Source: Paenibacillus stellifer (GTDB lineage Bacteria; Bacillota; Bacilli; Paenibacillales; Paenibacillaceae). From it: a stretch of DNA of 64,000 nucleotides. Below the pieces are notes generated by a model, which saw only the letters and a program-made list of their open reading frames with translations, was not told the origin of the DNA and did no database searches. The stretch is from assembly GCF_000758685.1 (NCBI RefSeq), contig NZ_CP009286.1:3440501-3504500 (forward strand). Reading direction: 5' to 3'. The position numbers and the translations under genes are program-made. Below, piece after piece: positions 25,634-35,011 of this stretch (positions are counted from its first letter, which is position 1; each line of letters opens with the position of its first letter).

Positions 25634-26839
25634 TTATACATTGTTCCTGAGTACATCCAGATAATCCTTTGAACACTCTGCATCCAGATACCTGCAAAAG
25701 TCATAAATGGCGGCGTTTATAGCATCAAGCAGCTCACTCGTAACCTGTACATTAGGCTCCCACCACCAGCTTTTAATCTTAAACGGAGCATTTTTTAGTA
25801 CCCTTTCAGGCTCAAATCTGGCAATCAGCTGATCGCCATAGAGCACAGGCAGTACATAGTATCCATATTTGCGTTTCTCGGCAGGAGTATACACTTCCCA
25901 GCGATACTCGAAATCATACAGCTGTGCAACCATTTCTCTATCCCAAAGAAGGTTATCGAGGGGAGCCAGGAATTTCACTTGCTTGCTGCTATCGTTTTTT
26001 TCAAAAAGAGAGATGTCCTCCTTGCGCACGTAAAAAGGACTTTTAATGTCTTCGATCAGCAGCCGGACGATTTCGCCTTCTTCCAGCAATCTGCTAAGAG
26101 TTTGCTCTCTTTTTACCTTGTTCGAGAGGAAATGTCCTTGCCACGCACCGCCTGTTCGGTCCCACAAAATTCCGGTACTGCCGATCCGGCGCTTCACATA
26201 CCAGGTCAAAAAATCGTCATCATCTGCATAACTATCCTGCTGCTCCGCAAGTGAAGGCAATATCTTTTTCGTAAAATCATACTGCTTCTGCGTTCCATTC
26301 TTGTTAACGACACATAGCTCGCCAATGGTATAAAGATAATCCAATGCGGCGCTGGATAGTTTCTTATGTCCCCAGCTGCCCTCCAGGGAGTGCCCGCCTA
26401 TGGAAAGATCTTTTGTACCCGTTGCACCGTTTATTAGGACGAAATCACGCACTTCATCAAGTATTTGGAGAGCATCCAGCTGGTTTCGATGGCCCAATGT
26501 GTTGGTTACAGCAATGGCTCTTGCCGCTCTAATTCTTGCGAACTTGGGGAATTCCTCGGTCATGTAGATGCACATTTCCTTATCAAAGCCGTCAACCAGC
26601 AGACGCTCCTTGTACAGAAGATTGTGCAGCATTTCCGGTTTGTAATCCTTAATTTTAGACTGGAGGACCAAATCTGCATTTCGGCCAACCACGTTCAGAG
26701 GGTCATATTGAATGCTTCCCGCCTTTGCAAAATACTTGATAATCCCGTCTGAACCGCAGTATTGCTGACTGCCATTCAAATTGTGATAGCTCGCAAGAAA
26801 TTGTCTGGCGTCGTTCTTAGAAAGGATTTCTGTTCTCAT
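25634..26839 (-). CDS. YcaQ/AlkX-like winged-helix DNA-binding protein (HTH_42)
   Basis: A 401-residue protein of the crosslink-repair glycosylase family (YcaQ/AZL-like). It has the N-terminal AGSIQYDPLNVVGRNADLVL, which corresponds to the Q-x-D/Q region in which substrate residues lie, followed by tandem winged helices and C-terminal VKFLAPLDNLLWDREMVAQL and YGYYVLPVLYGDQLIARFEP. Relatives act in unhooking DNA crosslinks; that is family knowledge, not shown here. ATG 26839 overlaps the end of the GNAT gene by 23 bases, so the two are co-expressed. Confidence 0.82.
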   Translation of the reverse strand: MRTEILSKNDARQFLASYHNLNGSQQYCGSDGIIKYFAKAGSIQYDPLNVVGRNADLVLQSKIKDYKPEMLHNLLYKERLLVDGFDKEMCIYMTEEFPKFARIRAARAIAVTNTLGHRNQLDALQILDEVRDFVLINGATGTKDLSIGGHSLEGSWGHKKLSSAALDYLYTIGELCVVNKNGTQKQYDFTKKILPSLAEQQDSYADDDDFLTWYVKRRIGSTGILWDRTGGAWQGHFLSNKVKREQTLSRLLEEGEIVRLLIEDIKSPFYVRKEDISLFEKNDSSKQVKFLAPLDNLLWDREMVAQLYDFEYRWEVYTPAEKRKYGYYVLPVLYGDQLIARFEPERVLKNAPFKIKSWWWEPNVQVTSELLDAINAAIYDFCRYLDAECSKDYLDVLRNNV

Positions 26840-27380
26840 GTTCGCCTCTCCCATAGTAATGATCTAATGCGAAGGATTTCATCGGAATATATCCTAGCTT
26901 CGCAAGCGTTTCTCTTCGAATAACGGCATCACTTACTGCTTTTGTAACGATCCATTCGACGCCGAACTCTTGATAAAAATGAACATGGGCTAATTCCAGT
27001 ACAGCGCGTAAGACTTCCTCTTCCTCATATTTGCTCATGATATCGATACGCAGAATGCCATGCACCCCATAAAAATAAGCTGCCCCCCGATTGAACATTT
27101 CAACGGTTCCTATGATTTCATTCGTAGAATTCAGGATGATCGTCATCCGGACGTATTGCTTCGTTTCATAGCAGAACTGCCAGAAATCAATGCCCTGTTT
27201 CATGCGTTCGGGGGTCGTATAGAAGAATGTATCTCCATTACAGTTGTCTGAATTGAACAAGGGAACCGCTTTCTCGTCTGAATAACAGTTAAGAAGCTCC
27301 AGCGTGTCTTCCTCATTGGTATGCCGCAGTGTTATCTTTTCATTGTGAAAAACAGGACAGTTCTCGTAAATTTTGTACAT
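26817..27380 (-). CDS. GNAT family N-acetyltransferase
   Basis: A 187-residue GNAT: ITLRHTNEEDTLELLNCYSD at the N-terminus, the core strand MTIILNSTNEIIGTVEMF, and a helix EEEEVLRAVLELAHVHFYQE followed by RRETLAKLGYIPM. The R/Q-x-x-G-x-G/A loop is poorly conserved. Substrate unknown. The ATG at 27380 follows AAAAAGGGTG; the longer upstream frame runs into the WYL gene and is not supported. Confidence 0.85.
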   Translation of the reverse strand: MYKIYENCPVFHNEKITLRHTNEEDTLELLNCYSDEKAVPLFNSDNCNGDTFFYTTPERMKQGIDFWQFCYETKQYVRMTIILNSTNEIIGTVEMFNRGAAYFYGVHGILRIDIMSKYEEEEVLRAVLELAHVHFYQEFGVEWIVTKAVSDAVIRRETLAKLGYIPMKSFALDHYYGRGEHENRNPF

Positions 27381-27433
27381 AGTATCACCCTTTTTTGTCT
27401 TTATTAGAACAAAACAATGGCGACAACAGTATG

Positions 27434-28360
27434 TCATACATCTTGATATTGCTGCAAAATATCCTGACATGTGTTTACGATTTTCTGCTGAAGCTCCTTC
27501 GGTTCGAGAACTGTGATTTTGTTGCCAAAAGAAAGCACAACCCCATACCAAAACTGCTCGTTCTCGGGAACGGATAGCGCCATGATGACATCGCCATTTT
27601 CGAATTCGCTTTCGATGGCTCCATTCAAATACTCCATGCATTTCACCTTGATTTCTTTCCGGCAATGAAGCTTGAGATGAATATATGTTCGCTGATCTCC
27701 CTGCTTCTCCCATTGCTCCTGTGCATGCTCTGCATGATGCTCCAAGCTGTTGGTCCGATTGGTGATCTCGATCTGATCCATACGTTCAAGCTTGAATATG
27801 CGGTAATCCTCATACTTGGGAAAATAACATAACAAGTACCAAGCGTACCATTTATACAATGCGGCTACGGGTTCAACTTCAAAGTTCTTTTGCACATTAT
27901 CGGCATTCGTATAGGAAAAGGTCACCGTATGCTTGTCCTCTATGGCCTGATTCAAGATGGTAAGTTTGTGGTTGATTCTCTCTTTCTCGCTCAGAACACC
28001 AAAATCCAGAATTATATTCGACGGCTTTCCTCTTGATACGGTTTGTATTTTCTGTAAGGTGGAGTGGACTTCTTTGCTGTTATATGCAGTAGCGAGTCCC
28101 TTCAGTGCGGTCACGATATGCGCGTAGTCGATAGCGCCCGCGACTTGCCTCTCCATGCGAAAAGTGTCGTGGATTTCGTATCCGCCATCTGCGCCATAAG
28201 TGGAAATGACGGGAATGCCGGCCATGCACAACGAATCGATGTCACGGAGAATAGTTCTGACCGATACCTCAAAATGCTCAGCCAATACCTGTGCATTTAC
28301 CTTTTTATGATTAAGCAAGTATATCGTAATTCCGAGCAATCGATCGATCTTCATAGGCAT
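27434..28360 (-). CDS. WYL-domain transcriptional regulator (YafY/YobV type)
   Basis: A 308-residue regulator: N-terminal HTH_11 winged helix (DRLLGITIYLLNHKKVNA, LAEHFEVSVRTILRDIDSL) and a WYL domain (about 140-220; EVEPVAALYKWYAWYLLCYF, with WYLLCY in place of WYL-A) plus a WCX-like C-terminal segment. Ligands are unknown. It is 53 bases upstream of the GNAT gene on the same strand and may control the GNAT-YcaQ pair. The ribosome site before the chosen ATG is weak; MKIDRLL, 6 bases later, is equally possible. Confidence 0.9.
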   Translation of the reverse strand: MPMKIDRLLGITIYLLNHKKVNAQVLAEHFEVSVRTILRDIDSLCMAGIPVISTYGADGGYEIHDTFRMERQVAGAIDYAHIVTALKGLATAYNSKEVHSTLQKIQTVSRGKPSNIILDFGVLSEKERINHKLTILNQAIEDKHTVTFSYTNADNVQKNFEVEPVAALYKWYAWYLLCYFPKYEDYRIFKLERMDQIEITNRTNSLEHHAEHAQEQWEKQGDQRTYIHLKLHCRKEIKVKCMEYLNGAIESEFENGDVIMALSVPENEQFWYGVVLSFGNKITVLEPKELQQKIVNTCQDILQQYQDV

Positions 28361-28432
28361 TCATCCATTTCAAGGTTAGTATGAAATCGAGTACAGACGA
28401 TATTATAACGTACGAAGGCTGATCCCACAGTT

Positions 28433-28467
28433 AAAAAAAACTGACGCCGGTACAGCACCGACGCCAG
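28433..28467 (-). terminator. Intrinsic terminator after the YyaL gene
   Basis: On the minus strand CTGGCGTCGGT pairs fully, with two G-U pairs, with ACCGGCGTCAG, followed by eight T. Confidence 0.92.
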
Positions 28468-28480
28468 TTCATCACTCTCC

Positions 28481-30586
28481 TTATTCGCCCGCCTCTTTGG
28501 CTGTCAGCTCCCGCAGCGCTTCCAGGCTCGTAATCGGCTCCCGGCATGCAAAATCCTTACAGATATACGCGGTCGCCTGGCCGTGGACCGGCTTCTTGTC
28601 CTGCACATGTGGCAGCAGCGCCGCCAGCTCATCGCCGGGCTCATCCCAATGAATGAGCAGCGAAGCTTCCGGCTGGTAAGCCTGCTGTGCAAGGGCAATC
28701 ATGCTGTGCATGGCGGGATCATCCTTCCGGCCGGTCAGCACCCACTCCGAACCGCCGTCCGTCAACGTAAGGAGCGACAGCAGGAACATGCCGTAGCTCG
28801 CGGGATATTTCGCCGCCGCCCGGGCCAGAACCTGCGCCGTCTGCTCCGCCACGCCTTTCAGCTTGACGTCTTGGGTAACTGCCGCCAGCTTCCAGAGCGT
28901 CTTCACCGCCACGGAGTTACCGGACGGCATCGCTCCGTCATACAGCTCCTTGCCGCGAACCGGAAGCTGCTCCGCATCCCGTCCGCTGAAGAAGAACCCG
29001 CCTTCCTCTTCATCCAGGAAGAGAGATAGCAGCCCGTCCTTCAGCTCAAGGGCGCGCTTCAGATATACAGCTTCGCCGGTCGCTTCATACAGCTCGGTCA
29101 ACCCCCACATGAGGAAGGTATAGTCGTCTACATATCCGAGATGCGCCGCTTCGCCGTCCCGATAACGGGCCAGCAACCTGCCGTCCTCCCTGCGCAGATT
29201 TTCCCAGATGAAATTCGCCGCCTTCTCAGCCATAGCCGCATACTCCGGCTCCTGCAGAGCTTTGGCTCCCTTGGCGAGCGCCGCGATCATTAGACCGTTC
29301 CAGGAGGTCAGCACCTTGTCATCCTTGGACGGATGCACCCGTTGCTCCCGGTACGCGAACAGCTTCTCCCGCCATTCATCCATCCGTGTGCGCAGTGCCA
29401 GCGGCTCCATGTCCAGCTTGTTTGCGAACTCATCGGCCGTTCCTTCCAGCAGATTCGGAATGCTGAAGCCATTCGAGATGCCTTCCTCCGTAATGCCGTA
29501 AATCCGGCAGTACGAATGCATATCCTCCAGGCCCAGCGCCTCCTCGATCTCCTCCCGGCTGAAAATATAGAAGCCGCCCTCCACCCCATCGGCGTCGGCA
29601 TCTTCCGCGGAGTAGAACCCGCCCTCCGGCGAGGTCAGCTCGCGTTTCACATAGGCGAGTACATTCTGCGCCACTTCCGCGTACATGGACTTGTCAGTCA
29701 GCTGGTATGCATCGAGATATGCGATGGCCAGCAGCGCGTTATCGTACAGCATTTTCTCGAAATGCGGAACAAGCCACTGGTCGTCGGTGGAATAGCGGGC
29801 GAAGCCAAAGCCGATGTGGTCAAAGATCCCGCCCCGGCTCATCGCATCCAGCGTCTTCTCGGCCATATCGAGCGCCGCCACCTGATCGTACTTCCGCGAG
29901 TACGCCAGCAGGAATGACAGATTATGCGGCGTCGGGAACTTCGGAGCCTGTCCGAAGCCGCCGAAATTATAGTCGAACAGCGTGCTGTACAGCCTGAACG
30001 CCTGATGCAGCAGTTCCTCCGACAGCTCACCATCCTCCTCGGCTCCGAGATTTTTGCGATTGGTCGCCTGGATCTCCGTCAGCAGTTCGTCGCCGAGCTG
30101 AGTCAGCTTGTCGCGGTCGCTCTCCCATTTGAGCCGAATCTGCTCCAGAACCTCAATAAGTCCCGGCTGCCCCATCATCCGCCGCTTCGGAAAATAAGTC
30201 CCGGCGAAGAAAGGCTTCTTCTCCGGTGTCAGCACAACCGTCAGCGGCCATCCGCCCCCGCCTGTCATCGCCTGACAGACCGCCATATACAGCGTATCGA
30301 TATCCGGCCGTTCCTCCCGGTCCACCTTGATCGCCACAAAATGGCCGTTCAGGAGCGCCGCGACTTCCTCACTTTGAAAACTTTCTTCCTCCATCACATG
30401 ACACCAATGACAACTGGAATAGCCGATCGATACGAACACCGGCTTGTTCTCCGCCCTCGCCTTCTCGAACGCTTCCTCGCCCCAGGCGAACCAATCCACC
30501 GGATTATGCGCATGCTGGAGAAGGTAAGGACTCTTCTCATGGATCAGCCGGTTGGTGTACTTCGGTTGAGCGATTTCTTCATTCAT
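28481..30586 (-). CDS. yyaL: Thioredoxin-like/(alpha/alpha)6 protein YyaL (DUF255)
   Basis: A 701-residue protein of the spermatogenesis-associated protein 20/YyaL family. The N-terminal DUF255 thioredoxin fold (about 10-170) starts [21 protein letters not shown], with [19 protein letters not shown] carrying the CxxC pair. The rest is an (alpha/alpha)6 barrel ([49 protein letters not shown]). Cytosolic; the reaction is not established. Its start follows AAGGGGGC. Full length compared with about 690 for Bacillus. Confidence 0.94.
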   Translation of the reverse strand: MNEEIAQPKYTNRLIHEKSPYLLQHAHNPVDWFAWGEEAFEKARAENKPVFVSIGYSSCHWCHVMEEESFQSEEVAALLNGHFVAIKVDREERPDIDTLYMAVCQAMTGGGGWPLTVVLTPEKKPFFAGTYFPKRRMMGQPGLIEVLEQIRLKWESDRDKLTQLGDELLTEIQATNRKNLGAEEDGELSEELLHQAFRLYSTLFDYNFGGFGQAPKFPTPHNLSFLLAYSRKYDQVAALDMAEKTLDAMSRGGIFDHIGFGFARYSTDDQWLVPHFEKMLYDNALLAIAYLDAYQLTDKSMYAEVAQNVLAYVKRELTSPEGGFYSAEDADADGVEGGFYIFSREEIEEALGLEDMHSYCRIYGITEEGISNGFSIPNLLEGTADEFANKLDMEPLALRTRMDEWREKLFAYREQRVHPSKDDKVLTSWNGLMIAALAKGAKALQEPEYAAMAEKAANFIWENLRREDGRLLARYRDGEAAHLGYVDDYTFLMWGLTELYEATGEAVYLKRALELKDGLLSLFLDEEEGGFFFSGRDAEQLPVRGKELYDGAMPSGNSVAVKTLWKLAAVTQDVKLKGVAEQTAQVLARAAAKYPASYGMFLLSLLTLTDGGSEWVLTGRKDDPAMHSMIALAQQAYQPEASLLIHWDEPGDELAALLPHVQDKKPVHGQATAYICKDFACREPITSLEALRELTAKEAGE

Positions 30587-30975
30587 GGGAACAGCCCCCT
30601 TGGGTAAAATTTCATTTTTTCAGATCATTATAATATACCCGGGACAGCCGCTATCGATTGAAATGTGAAGATTATGTATAGAAAGCTGGCTTGTGGTGCC
30701 AGGGAAGTTTCCGTTGAGGGGATTTGAAAGAGGTGTCGGGGGGTGCTTCGTCGGTTAAAGAGTCCACTTTTATGCCATAACAGCAATCACAGAAGCCCAT
30801 GGGGCTATCTCTTCCCTTGCGCTCTTTTATTGTCTGGCGTAAATGGCCTCAAAAGGTAAATGATAATCTACCGAAAACAAATACAGTTATCATTCAATCG
30901 ACAGCAGAATAAGATTCTAATTCTCAAACATATACATCTTACAAATATACTCCGTCTACCCGAAAAAAATCTTTT
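30587..30975. other. Intergenic, AT-rich boundary region
   Basis: No gene is supported. A TATAAT box on the minus strand near 30630-30640 could be the -10 of yyaL, without a good -35. From about 30840 the base composition drops sharply toward AT, marking the left edge of the eroded AT-rich segment. Confidence 0.4.
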
Positions 30976-31314
30976 TTATAATTGTAATAGCTCTTCAATT
31001 TTCAATCTTATATCTTCAATACTTTTCGATTCGAATTCGAATATTACATTCCAACAAAATGAACCTTCTTCATCCTCTTCACTAGTATCGACTAATACCA
31101 ATTTATATTGACCATCTGCACTGAATTCAGGATACCAACCCAGATCTATTATCTTATTTCTACTCTTGCTTCTGAGTTGCAATATATCCTCTTTGAATTC
31201 CCATCGATGTTCATAATCATCATCTATAAACCTCTCAGGATACGATTCTGTGAAATCATTTAGTGTAACAGACCATCCACTAGGTATTCGTAATGGCACT
31301 AGTTTTAGATTCAT
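30976..31314 (-). CDS. Small cytosolic protein, immunity-protein-like
   Basis: A 112-residue acidic protein beginning MNLKLVPLRIPSGWSVTLND, with YEHRWEFKEDILQLRSKSR, IDLGWYPEFSADGQYKLVLV and a C-terminal FEFESKSIEDIRLKIEELL. The alternating strand-helix pattern is typical of small immunity-like or SMI1-neighbour proteins of Bacilli, but I cannot assign a family. The ATG follows AAAAGGGAG. It lies in the AT-rich segment; no toxin gene is seen next to it. Confidence 0.6.
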   Translation of the reverse strand: MNLKLVPLRIPSGWSVTLNDFTESYPERFIDDDYEHRWEFKEDILQLRSKSRNKIIDLGWYPEFSADGQYKLVLVDTSEEDEEGSFCWNVIFEFESKSIEDIRLKIEELLQL

Positions 31315-31327
31315 TAATATCTCCCTT

Positions 31328-31546
31328 TTAATAATATATTAGAAAAAAGCTTCTCTCCCAAAAATTAGTCCCTTCATTCTTCTGTTCCGTCAACATTTCA
31401 AGCACCTGATTTGAATCCGGCCCGATTCCGACCATATCTCCCAGACAAAATATATGATCGATCTCCTTGTTGGATATGTCCTCTAACACTGCTCGTAGTG
31501 CAGGACTATTGCCATGAATATCTGTAATGACGGCGAATGTTTTCAT
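31328..31546 (-). pseudogene. Truncated calcineurin-like phosphoesterase
   Basis: The 72-residue product begins MKTFAVITDIHGNSPALRAV and includes HIFCLGDMVGIGPDS, the first two metal-binding motifs (D-x-H, G-D) of the metallophosphoesterase family (Icc/YfcE/ApaH-like). After LEMLTEQKN the sequence turns into unrelated EGTNFWERSFFLIYY and stops. The GNHD motif and all later ligands are missing, so no activity is expected. A remnant. Confidence 0.82.
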
Positions 31547-31734
31547 TATCATCATCCTTGAATTTGTATAGTCCATCCTTGTACTCCATAATCTGTTCCC
31601 TGCACTCCATAATCTATTCCTTTCGGGCTTGAACATCAACAGTCTATTTTATTCTTTCTAACAGTGCCTACCATGGCTGCAAGGTCATAATACAGAGTAC
31701 ATTGATTCAAATACTTATAAGGCAGGACACTCAC

Positions 31735-32337
31735 ATGAAAATTAGTTGGTATGAATCATTATTCCATACTATGGAGGCACTAATGTCCACAACAATTCCA
31801 GAAGCAGAAAAAAGAAATGCCATGGACATTTTCAAGCCGGCACGCCTTAGTAAAAAGGAGCTTTTTCTCAAAGAAGGAGATATCCCAAATAAACTGGCAT
31901 ATAATGTATCAGGCTTGTTGCGATGTTACTATGTGGATGGCAAAAGCAACGACGTGACTAAATATTTTTGTTTTGAAGGCTCTGTCATTTCGTATTCGGC
32001 ACTGCTTCTAAGGCAAGAATCACATTATTATATCGAAGCCTTGGAGGACTGCCTGCTGCTCTGCGCGGACTATCGCTCGTTCGAACAATTGACCAACGAT
32101 AGTTTGTTCTGGCTAAAGCTGATCAAGAAGATACAAGAACAAGCTCTAATTTATAAAGAAGAGCGTGAGCGCAGCTTCCAATTGGAGACGGCCTCCGAGA
32201 GATATGTTCACTTACTTAGGCGTCACCCGCATATTGAGGAACGGATCAACCTTGGCTATATTGCTTCGTATCTTGGCATTTCTCAAGTCTCGCTCAGCAG
32301 AATTAGAAGCAAGTTGAATAAACTTAACAAATGTTAA
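31735..32337 (+). CDS. Crp/Fnr-family transcriptional regulator
   Basis: A 200-residue regulator: N-terminal cyclic-nucleotide-binding-like beta barrel (KKELFLKEGDIPNKLAYNVS, GLLRCYYVDGKSNDVTKYFC) and a C-terminal helix-turn-helix (LGYIASYLGISQVSLSRIRS). The residues that bind cAMP in CRP are not conserved, so the ligand is unknown. ATG 31735 follows GGCAGGAC. It precedes the truncated SDR gene and may once have controlled it. Confidence 0.88.
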   Translation: MKISWYESLFHTMEALMSTTIPEAEKRNAMDIFKPARLSKKELFLKEGDIPNKLAYNVSGLLRCYYVDGKSNDVTKYFCFEGSVISYSALLLRQESHYYIEALEDCLLLCADYRSFEQLTNDSLFWLKLIKKIQEQALIYKEERERSFQLETASERYVHLLRRHPHIEERINLGYIASYLGISQVSLSRIRSKLNKLNKC

Positions 32338-32398
32338 AGAAAGAACCCTTCTCCTATTGTATGATCTGAATGAATTTCATACGTTAGGAGAATGTCAA

Positions 32399-32842
32399 AT
32401 GGATGCGGAGAATCGTTGCGATACTTTTATATTGATTACTGGGGCAAGCAGCGGGATCGGAAATGAATTGGCTGAAGCTTTTGCTAAGCGCGGCGCTAAT
32501 TTAATATTGGTTGCAAGAAGGCAGCACCTGTTGGAGGAAGTATCCATACGGTTGATGGAGAGTTATCACATTAGGGTATTGTGGTTTAGCTGCGACTTAT
32601 CAGAAAAAGAAGCCCCCAAGTCCATATATGAATGGTGCAAGTCACAGAATATTATCATCGACACCTTGGTGAACAACGCAGGAGCCGGGATGTTTGGAGA
32701 GTTCGATCACCTTGATATCGATGAGCAGATCAGGATGATCGAATTGAATATCCATGCTCTTGTGAAGCTCATTCATTATTTCCTGCCAGACCTCATGACA
32801 GTCACGATGTTCTTAGATACGGACAGATTAAAAAGGATGTAG
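32399..32842 (+). pseudogene. Truncated short-chain dehydrogenase (SDR)
   Basis: The frame starts at ATG 32399, 8 bases after TTAGGAG, and shows an SDR N-terminal half: FILITGASSGIGNELAEAFA (nucleotide binding), ILVARR, and TLVNNAGAGMFGEF (NNAG). It then follows the family to HALVKLIHYFLPDLM near 32796. There it crosses into unrelated sequence (TVTMFLDTDRLKRM) and stops. The catalytic Ser, Tyr and Lys are lost. The junction lies within the HxlR remnant that follows. Confidence 0.88.
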
Positions 32843-33036
32843 CTGGCATCACCCACAAGATGCTGAGCCAGCAGCTTAAAGATCTGGAGGCGTCCTTGCT
32901 AATCAACCGGAAAGTATACCAGCAAGTACCACCCAAAGTCGAATATTCGTTAACCGAGAAGGGCAAAACCCTGATTCCCATCCTCCAGCTTATGGGCCAA
33001 TGGGGTCATGCTAACCAACAAGCATCGAAGGAATGA
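32800..33036 (+). pseudogene. HxlR-family regulator, C-terminal remnant
   Basis: A second frame beginning near 32800 reads SHDVLRYGQIKKDVAGITHK, MLSQQLKDLEASLLINRKVY and VPPKVEYSLTEKGKTLIPIL and ends SKE-stop at 33034. These are the recognition helix, wing and C-terminal helix of HxlR regulators; the first 25-30 residues are missing. A deletion has fused the 5' part of the SDR gene to it out of frame. Confidence 0.85.
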
Positions 33037-33116
33037 ACCGTACTCCAGACATCGTTCACGATAGTCAAATCAACTCTGGTGAAAGGCTTGACCTCGAGAA
33101 ACATATACTCAGTCAT
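33006..33116 (-). CDS. Short ORF behind a strong ribosome site, probable gene remnant
   Basis: A 36-residue frame (MTEYMFLEVKPFTRVDLTIV...) starts 4 bases after GGAAAGGAGGGA and ends inside the HxlR remnant. A TATAAT box lies about 20 bases upstream of the site (33138-33143 complement) and the palindrome at 33181-33193 is further upstream. This looks like the 5' end of an HxlR-controlled gene whose body is gone. Confidence 0.4.
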   Translation of the reverse strand: MTEYMFLEVKPFTRVDLTIVNDVWSTVHSFDACWLA

Positions 33117-33180
33117 GTCCCTCCTTTCCTGTGAAAAATTATACATCGCCTTGTTCAAGTAAAAAAGAACCCACTTTAAT

Positions 33181-33193
33181 GGTAGTTACTACC
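33181..33193. promoter_or_regulatory. Palindromic operator candidate GGTAGTTACTACC
   Basis: A perfect 13-bp palindrome about 40 bases upstream of a TATAAT element on the minus strand. Position next to an HxlR remnant suggests an HxlR operator; this is inference. Confidence 0.5.
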
Positions 33194-33242
33194 CAAAAGG
33201 TTAGATGAAACAGATTCCCCTTAGAGGGATTGCTTGAAACTG

Positions 33243-33614
33243 CTAAATCAAATCCATTTCTTTATATTTCTGATAGCCTTTATTCGTTAATATTTTCAAT
33301 TCCTGAAATAAATCATCATCCGGCGCTTTAAAATTAAAACAGGATTTCCCCTGCATCCGTTTCCGCAAAGAATCCGGAATCTCGTTCAATAGCTCTGGAT
33401 ACGAGTAGATTGGCATCAAATAGAAACTGACGTAATTTTTCTTGATGATCGTTGCGGCGAAGAAGATTATTTTATTATTAACGGGATTGATCTTGTGTGT
33501 ATCCAAATAATATTGCTCGGATGAGTCCGTCTTTACAACCATCTCGGGCTCATATTCTTTCAAGATTTTTTTCAGTTGGTCAAAAATGGGGGTAAAGTTT
33601 TTTTCGCTTGGCAT
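33243..33614 (-). CDS. DUF1801-like protein
   Basis: A 123-residue protein beginning MPSEKNFTPIFDQLKKILKE, with FFAATIIKKNYVSFYLMPIY and SLRKRMQGKSCFNFKAPDDD, followed by a helix, LTNKGYQKYKEM. This is the pattern of DUF1801/YdhG-like proteins (an alpha-beta fold with the K-S-C-F-N-F strand). Function is unproven; some relatives are called iron chaperones. The ATG follows AGAGGAGAT. Confidence 0.65.
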   Translation of the reverse strand: MPSEKNFTPIFDQLKKILKEYEPEMVVKTDSSEQYYLDTHKINPVNNKIIFFAATIIKKNYVSFYLMPIYSYPELLNEIPDSLRKRMQGKSCFNFKAPDDDLFQELKILTNKGYQKYKEMDLI

Positions 33615-33656
33615 TCGTTATCTCCTCTCATTTGCCTACCACTTAGCAGCATTATG

Positions 33657-34058
33657 TTATTTTAACCGCTTTTCCATTATCTCCAATATTTCTTTAGCAG
33701 TTTCATGAACTTCCTCTAGTACTTCTCCCGGAGTTGGATGGCTAGATATCCGGATTACATCCGATTTGAAACTTGCCATTAATTCGACTGGCAGTTCTTT
33801 AACAAAATATTCTAAACACCATTCCTTCCAAATATCATCATCCATTTGCAAAACGGCTTTAACATGGGGAATGGTCTCTTCCGGGCATTGAAGCAACAGC
33901 TTGGCAATATCCTCAGCGATAGGCCAATTTATGTCTTGCAGCCATTCCAGCAGTTGCGGAATCAGTGCTATTACTATTGATTTGTCTGTATTCTTCAAAA
34001 CATCTACTCTCTCGAAATCATGCTTATCCCTTGGCAAGTAAACAGTCAGATCCTCCAT
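33657..34058 (-). CDS. DUF5071-like protein
   Basis: A 133-residue acidic helical protein: MEDLTVYLPRDKHDFERVDV, LLEWLQDINWPIAEDIAKLL, WKEWCLEYFVKELP. It has the length and the LPRDKHD start I associate with DUF5071, a family common in Firmicutes and often found with immunity-type genes. No function known. The start follows GGAGGAC. It is 42 bases upstream of the DUF1801-like gene on the same strand. Confidence 0.7.
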   Translation of the reverse strand: MEDLTVYLPRDKHDFERVDVLKNTDKSIVIALIPQLLEWLQDINWPIAEDIAKLLLQCPEETIPHVKAVLQMDDDIWKEWCLEYFVKELPVELMASFKSDVIRISSHPTPGEVLEEVHETAKEILEIMEKRLK

Positions 34059-34238
34059 AGTGTCCTCCGACCATCTTATTGATTATTATCATTTGATTGT
34101 GATACGCCTGATTGCGATACACCGCATACATTTTGCCCGATAAGCATATTATTCCAGTTTATGCCTTCAATCCTTTTCCTCCAACTGATTGCATGTTCAA
34201 GTCCTACTGAGGAACAGCTTATCTCCCCACATTATCAT

Positions 34239-34303
34239 AAAAAAACATCCCTTGAAACAGATCGTCTAAACCAAAGGGTCTATCCGATCCATTCCAAGGG
34301 ATG
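34239..34303 (-). terminator. Intrinsic terminator after metI
   Basis: CATCCCTTG and CAAGGGATG close a long hairpin with an inner GATCG/CGATC pair; the minus strand continues with seven T. Confidence 0.88.
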
Positions 34304-34348
34304 CAAATTACCGGCGCCGCCGGCACTGAATATGTTATGCCACATGAG

Positions 34349-35011
34349 CTACTTTCTCGTAAAAATACGCGCCGTCCAGTCGCCAACGAACTGCGCTCCC
34401 TGGACGATGAGGATCAGCAGAATTACCGTCGCGAACATGACTCCCGTCTCATAACGGTAATAGCCGTATTGGATCGCCAAATCGCCGATCCCGCCGCCGC
34501 CTACGAGTCCCGCCATTGCCGAATAGCCGATCAGGCTGATGACGGTTACGGTTGTCGCCCGGATAAGGCCGGGCATCGCCTCCACGAACAGCACCTTCCG
34601 CAGAATGAGACCAAGCCCCGCACCAGTGGCAATCGCCGCTTCAAGCACTCCCTTGTCCACTTCGCTGAAAGCCCCTTCGACCAGACGGGCAAAAAAAGCG
34701 ATAGACGCAAAAGCCAGCGGAACGGAAGCAGCCACCGGGCCAATACTGGTTCCGGCAATCACCTTGGTCACGGGAATTAGCAGCACAAGCAAAATAACGA
34801 ACGGGATGGAGCGGATGATATTAACCACTACACCCATGATTGCGTTAAGCACACGGTTCGGAAAGAACAGACGGCTCGAAGATAAATAGAGCACCAGCCC
34901 AATAAGCAGCCCGAAGATCAGCGAAGCGGCCATTGAGATGAAGATCATGATCAAGGTGTCCCACATGGCGGGAAACAGCTCCAGCCGCAGAATATCCCAG
35001 GTATTATCCAT
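34349..35011 (-). CDS. metI: Methionine ABC transporter permease MetI
   Basis: A 220-residue membrane protein of the D/L-methionine ABC importer. It has five to six helices, with the EAA loop as GVLEAAIATGAGLGLILRKV and the MetI-type end SAMAGLVGGGGIGDLAIQYG. ATG 35011 (MDNTWDIL) follows GGTGGAG and overlaps the metN stop by 8 bases. The gene order metQ-metN-metI on one strand supports the call. Confidence 0.94.
   Translation of the reverse strand: MDNTWDILRLELFPAMWDTLIMIFISMAASLIFGLLIGLVLYLSSSRLFFPNRVLNAIMGVVVNIIRSIPFVILLVLLIPVTKVIAGTSIGPVAASVPLAFASIAFFARLVEGAFSEVDKGVLEAAIATGAGLGLILRKVLFVEAMPGLIRATTVTVISLIGYSAMAGLVGGGGIGDLAIQYGYYRYETGVMFATVILLILIVQGAQFVGDWTARIFTRK

Noticed and set aside
30976..34058. 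Toxin-immunity or defence island
   Set aside because: Small immunity-like proteins are present, but no toxin, nuclease or defence effector gene is visible; gene remnants suggest erosion.
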